9,902 nt of DNA from Candidatus Pelagibacterales bacterium (lineage in GTDB: Bacteria; Pseudomonadota; Alphaproteobacteria; Pelagibacterales; Pelagibacteraceae): positions 1-9,902 of the forward strand of contig VHCC01000023.1 in the NCBI GenBank assembly GCA_016882185.1, written 5' to 3'. Below the pieces are notes generated by a model that made no database searches, had not been told where the DNA came from, and saw only the letters and a program-made list of their open reading frames with translations. A program made the position numbers and the translations under genes. Each line of letters opens with the position of its first letter. The stretch's first letter is position 1. Below, piece by piece: positions 7,085 to 9,902 of this stretch.

Positions 7085-8778
7085 TATTTAACCTCCTCTA
7101 CATCACTTAGTTCTGCATCTGGAAAATTTTCTTTGATTTTTTTATAAACTTCACTCTCAAGGGCTTCATGTAATAACTTTTTTTTATAAATTTCTTTATT
7201 TTCAAATATTGTACTTTTGCCTGTTTCTTTCGATAAAGAAATAATCCATCTTTCACCTGTCCATAATTTAAGTTTTTCTGTTAAAGATCTGACAAAGTTT
7301 TTAGATAATTTTTCGTTAAATGAAATATCAATTTTTCCCTTTTCAAATTTTACAACTCTAACATTTCTTTCTAAATCAAATTTTAATTCTATTTCTTTTT
7401 TATGATTTACAATCTCAACCAACTTTTCAAATGAATTAATAATTTCGAAATTTTCTAATTCTTTCTTCTTTTCCAAAATTTTTGGAGTTCGATCAATTTC
7501 CTCTGTCTTTTCTTGTATAACGCTTTTAATTTGTGTCTTGGCTGATGTTTGTTTGTTAATTATTGTTCCAGGTTTTATTTCATTAAAATCGTCTTTTTGC
7601 TCGTTAGACTCTGATATTCCAACAGTGTCTGAACTTAAAACATCATCAATAAGTTGCTCTGGGCTTGGTAAATCTTTTAAATGTATCAATCTCATAATTA
7701 GCATTTGAAAAGACAGAAAATGATTAGGAACAAAACTTAACTCCTCAATTCCTTTAAGAATAAATTGCCAGATCATTGAGATGTATGAAAAATCAATATC
7801 TTTAGACAAACTAAAGATAAGATCAGACTCTGATTCTGAAACTGTCAGATCATTTTCAATTTTTCCAAAACTTTTACTTCTTGAAATTAAATAAATAACT
7901 TCAAGCATATCTTGAAGGACTAATTTTGGATCTGCTCCTAAATCAAATATTTCTTGAGATTCTTCAAGAGCTTGTTCTTTTTTGCCATCAATGATTAAGC
8001 GTACAAGATCAATTATTCTTGATCGATCTGCTATTCCCAACATGGTTCGAACGGATACTTCGGTTATCTCTTCTCCTAAAACATTAAATGTTGAAATAGC
8101 CTGATCTAATATAGATAAAGCATCTCTTACAGAGCCCTCTGAAGCTTTTGCAATTAACATTAATGCCTTATCGTTAATTTTTGCTTTTTCTTTCTCGGAA
8201 ATTCTCTTTAAAAAAGAGAGCATTTCTTCAAGTTTAATTCTTCTAAGATCAAATCTTTGGCATCTTGAAATAATAGTTAGTGGTATTTTTTTAACCTCTG
8301 TGGTTGCTAAAATAAATTTAAGATGAGGAGGTGGTTCTTCTAAAGTTTTAAGCAAACCATTAAAAGCTTGCTTTGATAACATATGGACTTCGTCAATAAT
8401 GAATACTTTATACTTAGCGCTTGTTGGATAATATTTTGCTGAATCAATTAATTCTCTAATATCGTCGATACCTGTTTTAGAAGCAGCATCCATCTCTAAA
8501 ACATCTATGTGATTTGAATTTGTTATTGCTTCACAATGACAAAATCCATCACACTTTTTTTCTAAATTTTCTAAATTTTTACAATTAATAGCTTTGGCAA
8601 TTATTCTTGCAGTTGTTGTTTTTCCAACACCCCTAATACCTGTTAATAAATAAGCATTAGGAATACGATCCATCTTGATCGCATTTTTTATAATCTGAAC
8701 CATCACATCTTGACCTATGACTTCATCAAAACTTTGTGGCCGATACTTTAATGATAAACCTTTACGATTATTTTCCAT
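7084..8778 (-). CDS. dnaX: DNA polymerase III subunit gamma/tau
   Basis: DnaX is the ATPase of the clamp loader that places the beta clamp on DNA and, as tau, links polymerase and helicase. The AAA+ module shows KYRPQSFDEVIGQ at 11-23, Walker A GIRGVGKT at 47-54, a zinc module at C66/C76/C80/C82, Walker B VFIIDEVHML at 125-134, sensor 1 LATTE at 157-161, the SRC motif at 171-173 with the arginine finger, and sensor 2 GSVRDA at 215-220. The lid and collar domains run to about 370. A charged linker covers about 372-440 and a tau-type C-terminal domain about 441-564. The zinc cysteines are spaced x9-x3-x1 instead of the usual x8-x2-x2. The only plausible start is the ATG at 8778, right after a T6 run that follows the SRP RNA, with no Shine-Dalgarno. 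A short 9-bp tandem duplication encodes NLENLE at 68-73. Confidence 0.97.
   Translation of the reverse strand: MENNRKGLSLKYRPQSFDEVIGQDVMVQIIKNAIKMDRIPNAYLLTGIRGVGKTTTARIIAKAINCKNLENLEKKCDGFCHCEAITNSNHIDVLEMDAASKTGIDDIRELIDSAKYYPTSAKYKVFIIDEVHMLSKQAFNGLLKTLEEPPPHLKFILATTEVKKIPLTIISRCQRFDLRRIKLEEMLSFLKRISEKEKAKINDKALMLIAKASEGSVRDALSILDQAISTFNVLGEEITEVSVRTMLGIADRSRIIDLVRLIIDGKKEQALEESQEIFDLGADPKLVLQDMLEVIYLISRSKSFGKIENDLTVSESESDLIFSLSKDIDFSYISMIWQFILKGIEELSFVPNHFLSFQMLIMRLIHLKDLPSPEQLIDDVLSSDTVGISESNEQKDDFNEIKPGTIINKQTSAKTQIKSVIQEKTEEIDRTPKILEKKKELENFEIINSFEKLVEIVNHKKEIELKFDLERNVRVVKFEKGKIDISFNEKLSKNFVRSLTEKLKLWTGERWIISLSKETGKSTIFENKEIYKKKLLHEALESEVYKKIKENFPDAELSDVEEVK
7091..7097 (-). promoter_or_regulatory. 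Strong Shine-Dalgarno for ybaB inside the dnaX 3' end
   Basis: On the minus strand AGGAGGT lies seven bases upstream of the ybaB ATG once the final T is counted in the spacer. It is a complete match to the usual anti-Shine-Dalgarno end of 16S rRNA. The same bases encode the last Glu-Glu-Val residues of DnaX. It is the only full site I find before any start codon in this window, and it fixes the ybaB start at 7084. Confidence 0.85.
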
Positions 8779-8784
8779 AAAAAA
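8779..8784 (-). terminator. T6 tract after the SRP RNA hairpin, possible terminator
   Basis: Immediately after the 9-bp closing helix of the SRP RNA (…TCTCCC then one G) comes a run of six T's on the minus strand. A GC-rich helix followed by a U tract resembles an intrinsic terminator and could define the SRP RNA 3' end. The U tract is short, and the dnaX ATG is the very next base. Termination must therefore be partial if dnaX depends on the same promoter. Confidence 0.35.
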
Positions 8785-8785
8785 C

Positions 8786-8879
8786 GGGAGACTGAGGACA
8801 ACCTGAAAAATTATCGTTACGGCTGCTTCTTTTCAGACCTGACCGGATTAGCGTAACCTCCACCTGCCACCAATCTCCC
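8786..8879 (-). ncRNA. ffs: Signal recognition particle 4.5S RNA (small bacterial type)
   Basis: This is the RNA core of the signal recognition particle, which binds Ffh and directs membrane proteins to the Sec translocon. On the minus strand the diagnostic domain IV is present at 8844-8821: GGTCAGGTC, a GAAA tetraloop (8834-8831) closed by a U-A pair, then AGAAGCAGCC. This matches the conserved Ffh-binding hairpin with its asymmetric and symmetric internal loops. A 6-bp helix, GUUACG (8857-8852) with CGUAAC (8821-8816), supports the arm, and a 9-bp closing helix pairs 8879-8871 with 8794-8786, including one G-U pair. The length of about 94 nt and single long hairpin are typical of Gram-negative SRP RNAs. 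It is far more GC-rich than its surroundings. It lies between pheA and dnaX on the same strand and has its own promoter upstream. Confidence 0.95.
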
Positions 8880-8884
8880 AAAAT

Positions 8885-8893
8885 ATTATAACA
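8885..8893 (-). promoter_or_regulatory. Extended -10 promoter of the SRP RNA gene
   Basis: The minus strand reads TGTTATAAT, a perfect TATAAT (8890-8885) preceded by the TG-n extended -10 element. Five bases separate it from the first G of the SRP RNA closing helix, so transcription would start at about 8878-8879, exactly at the RNA 5' end. No good TTGACA-like -35 is seen at 16-18 bp; that region is a T9 tract (8902-8910), and the extended -10 may compensate. It may also drive dnaX and the genes after it by read-through. Confidence 0.75.
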
Positions 8894-8927
8894 AGATAAT
8901 TAAAAAAAAACGACAGCTATAATAATT

Positions 8928-9764
8928 TTAATATCTAAATGAATTGGCAAAATAAACACCTAAAATATCTAATTTTTCAGTATGTTTTTTTAAAATAGAA
9001 AGAGCTTTTTTTACTGCTAAATTTTCAATATGCCCTTCAATATCTAGATAAAAACTTGCCTGCTTAAAAGAATTTCCAGTTGAAAAACTTTCAAGTTTTG
9101 TAAGATTAACTTTATTTTCAGCAAATCCTCCTAGTGCCTTGTATAGTGCCGATGGCACGCTTTTTAAGCGAAAAATACAAGAAGTAATATATTTTTTATT
9201 TTTTTTATATGGCTTTGGTCTTGCCGAAGCAGACATAATTAAAAATCTTGTCACATTACCTTTTAAATCTTCAAAATTTTTCTTTAAAATCTTCAATCCG
9301 TAAATCTTTGCAGCAAGGGCTGAGGCAATGGCAGAGTCTGACTCCATTTGATATTCGGAAATATACTTTGCGGAACCAGCCGTATCAGCAGCAACAATTG
9401 GCTGTAGTTTCAATTTATTAATATTCTTTTTGCATTGACCAATTGCTTGCGCATGGCTTCTTACAGTTTTTATTTGCTTAATAGAGACCTCTTTTAATCC
9501 CAATAAACAGTGTTCAACTTTTTGAAAATGTTCACCTTCTATTTTTAACTTAGAAGAGGATAATAAATAATGAATATCAGCAACCCGGCCTGCAATAGAA
9601 TTCTCTATAGGGATTAATAATTTGCTATTCTTTATACTTTTAGTTTTCGCAAAAGCATCTTCGAAAGTTTTGCAACATAACATTTCAGGTTTCTTAAAAA
9701 TTTTTACTGCCGCTAAATGTGAATAAGCGCCCTGTTCTCCTTGTATAATTATTTTATTACCCAT
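8928..9764 (-). CDS. pheA: Prephenate dehydratase (monofunctional, with ACT domain)
   Basis: This enzyme converts prephenate to phenylpyruvate in phenylalanine biosynthesis. Residues of about 5-178 form the dehydratase domain: GEQGAYSHLAA at 9-19, PIENSIAGRV at 52-61, a helix with SHAQAIGQC at 103-111, AADTAGSAKYI at 125-135 and the catalytic TRF at 172-174 in GNVTRFLIM. Residues of about 193-272 form an ACT regulatory domain with SALYKALGGFAENKVNLTKLES and an FYLDIEGH strand at 238-245. There is no chorismate mutase domain, so that activity must be encoded elsewhere. The ACT motif usually written ESRP reads ESFS, close to the ESY-type sequence I recall from alphaproteobacteria. At 278 residues it is normal in length. 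Its ATG overlaps the end of kdsB by 8 bp, and its stop is about 50 bp before the SRP RNA. Confidence 0.95.
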   Translation of the reverse strand: MGNKIIIQGEQGAYSHLAAVKIFKKPEMLCCKTFEDAFAKTKSIKNSKLLIPIENSIAGRVADIHYLLSSSKLKIEGEHFQKVEHCLLGLKEVSIKQIKTVRSHAQAIGQCKKNINKLKLQPIVAADTAGSAKYISEYQMESDSAIASALAAKIYGLKILKKNFEDLKGNVTRFLIMSASARPKPYKKNKKYITSCIFRLKSVPSALYKALGGFAENKVNLTKLESFSTGNSFKQASFYLDIEGHIENLAVKKALSILKKHTEKLDILGVYFANSFRY

Positions 9765-9902
9765 TTTTCATAATATTTCTTATTTCTTCTAAATCTTCAA
9801 TAGTATCTACGCCTAAAGGATAAGAATCTGTCAGTCCTACAATTAAAGAAATATTATTATCCATAGCGCGCATTTGTTCTAGGCTTCTAGCAATTTCATT
9901 AT
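9757..9902 (-). CDS. kdsB: 3-deoxy-manno-octulosonate cytidylyltransferase, C-terminal end (partial)
   Basis: The last 47 codons of a gene entering from the right edge can be read on the minus strand from 9900 down to a TAA at 9759-9757. The peptide contains SLEQMRAMDNN, then PLGVDTIEDLEEIR and the end NIMKNG. LEQ-R followed about 20 residues later by GVDT-EDLE is the C-terminal signature of KdsB, which activates KDO with CTP for the inner core of lipopolysaccharide. The gene continues outside the window; the whole protein is usually about 240-250 residues. Its end overlaps the pheA start by 8 bp in another frame, suggesting co-transcription. The fragment is short, but the motif match is distinctive. 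Confidence 0.9.
   Translation of the reverse strand, partial: NEIARSLEQMRAMDNNISLIVGLTDSYPLGVDTIEDLEEIRNIMKNG

Noticed and set aside
6447..7405. Small plus-strand open frames antisense to recR (6447-6629) and dnaX (7217-7405)
   Set aside because: They are short and fully inside conserved genes, with no family resemblance.
8555..8561. T7 run giving an in-frame A AAA AAG slippery heptamer early in dnaX
   Set aside because: A -1 shift here would stop within two codons in the middle of the zinc module, about residue 76, and give a non-functional stub. It is most likely chance in A-rich lysine codons.
8902..8910. T9 tract (minus strand) after pheA as an intrinsic terminator
   Set aside because: No convincing hairpin precedes it. 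It sits just upstream of the SRP -10 box and may only be promoter spacer DNA.
1..9902. Mobile element, CRISPR array, riboswitch, tRNA or defence system
   Set aside because: Every stretch is accounted for by conserved housekeeping genes, the SRP RNA or gaps under 60 bp. No repeats, integrase, transposase or atypical composition was seen.

Overview
The window is bacterial chromosomal DNA: very AT-rich, tightly packed, and made almost entirely of housekeeping genes. Intergenic gaps are mostly 0-8 bp, start and stop codons often overlap, and start codons mostly lack a Shine-Dalgarno sequence. This style, the gene families present, the alphaproteobacterial look of the prephenate dehydratase ACT domain and the gene order suggest a streamlined alphaproteobacterium, most likely SAR11 (Pelagibacterales). 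That placement is inference from recall, not a database match. KdsB and the succinylase route to diaminopimelate fit a Gram-negative cell with LPS and peptidoglycan.

Layout. Positions 1-3913 are a plus-strand operon: the 3' part of argB (arginine), a HAD phosphatase of the pyrimidine 5'-nucleotidase type, dapD and dapE (succinylase branch to LL-diaminopimelate, peptidoglycan and lysine), and a zinc deacetylase of the histone deacetylase superfamily whose GTG start overlaps the dapE stop. Positions 3915-9902 are on the minus strand. In order of transcription they are: the 3' end of kdsB (KDO activation), pheA (phenylalanine), the 4.5S SRP RNA gene with an extended -10 promoter, dnaX (clamp-loader tau subunit), ybaB/ebfC, recR, then def, fmt and truA. 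The two blocks converge with a single base between their stop codons and no visible terminator.

How the genes work together. dapD and dapE catalyse the first and last steps of the succinyl branch. fmt and def are the paired formylation and deformylation steps of bacterial initiator methionine handling, and truA modifies tRNA. dnaX-ybaB-recR is a widespread replication/recombination cluster, here headed by the SRP RNA as it is in some other bacteria.

I found no mobile element, CRISPR array, tRNA, riboswitch or defence system, and no gene-free stretch over 300 bp; the longest is 149 bp, mostly SRP RNA. I see no wholly new system. The points worth a second look are the SRP RNA ending six T's before the dnaX start codon, one-residue shifts in the zinc-cysteine spacing of both RecR and DnaX, and the deacetylase translationally coupled to dapE.
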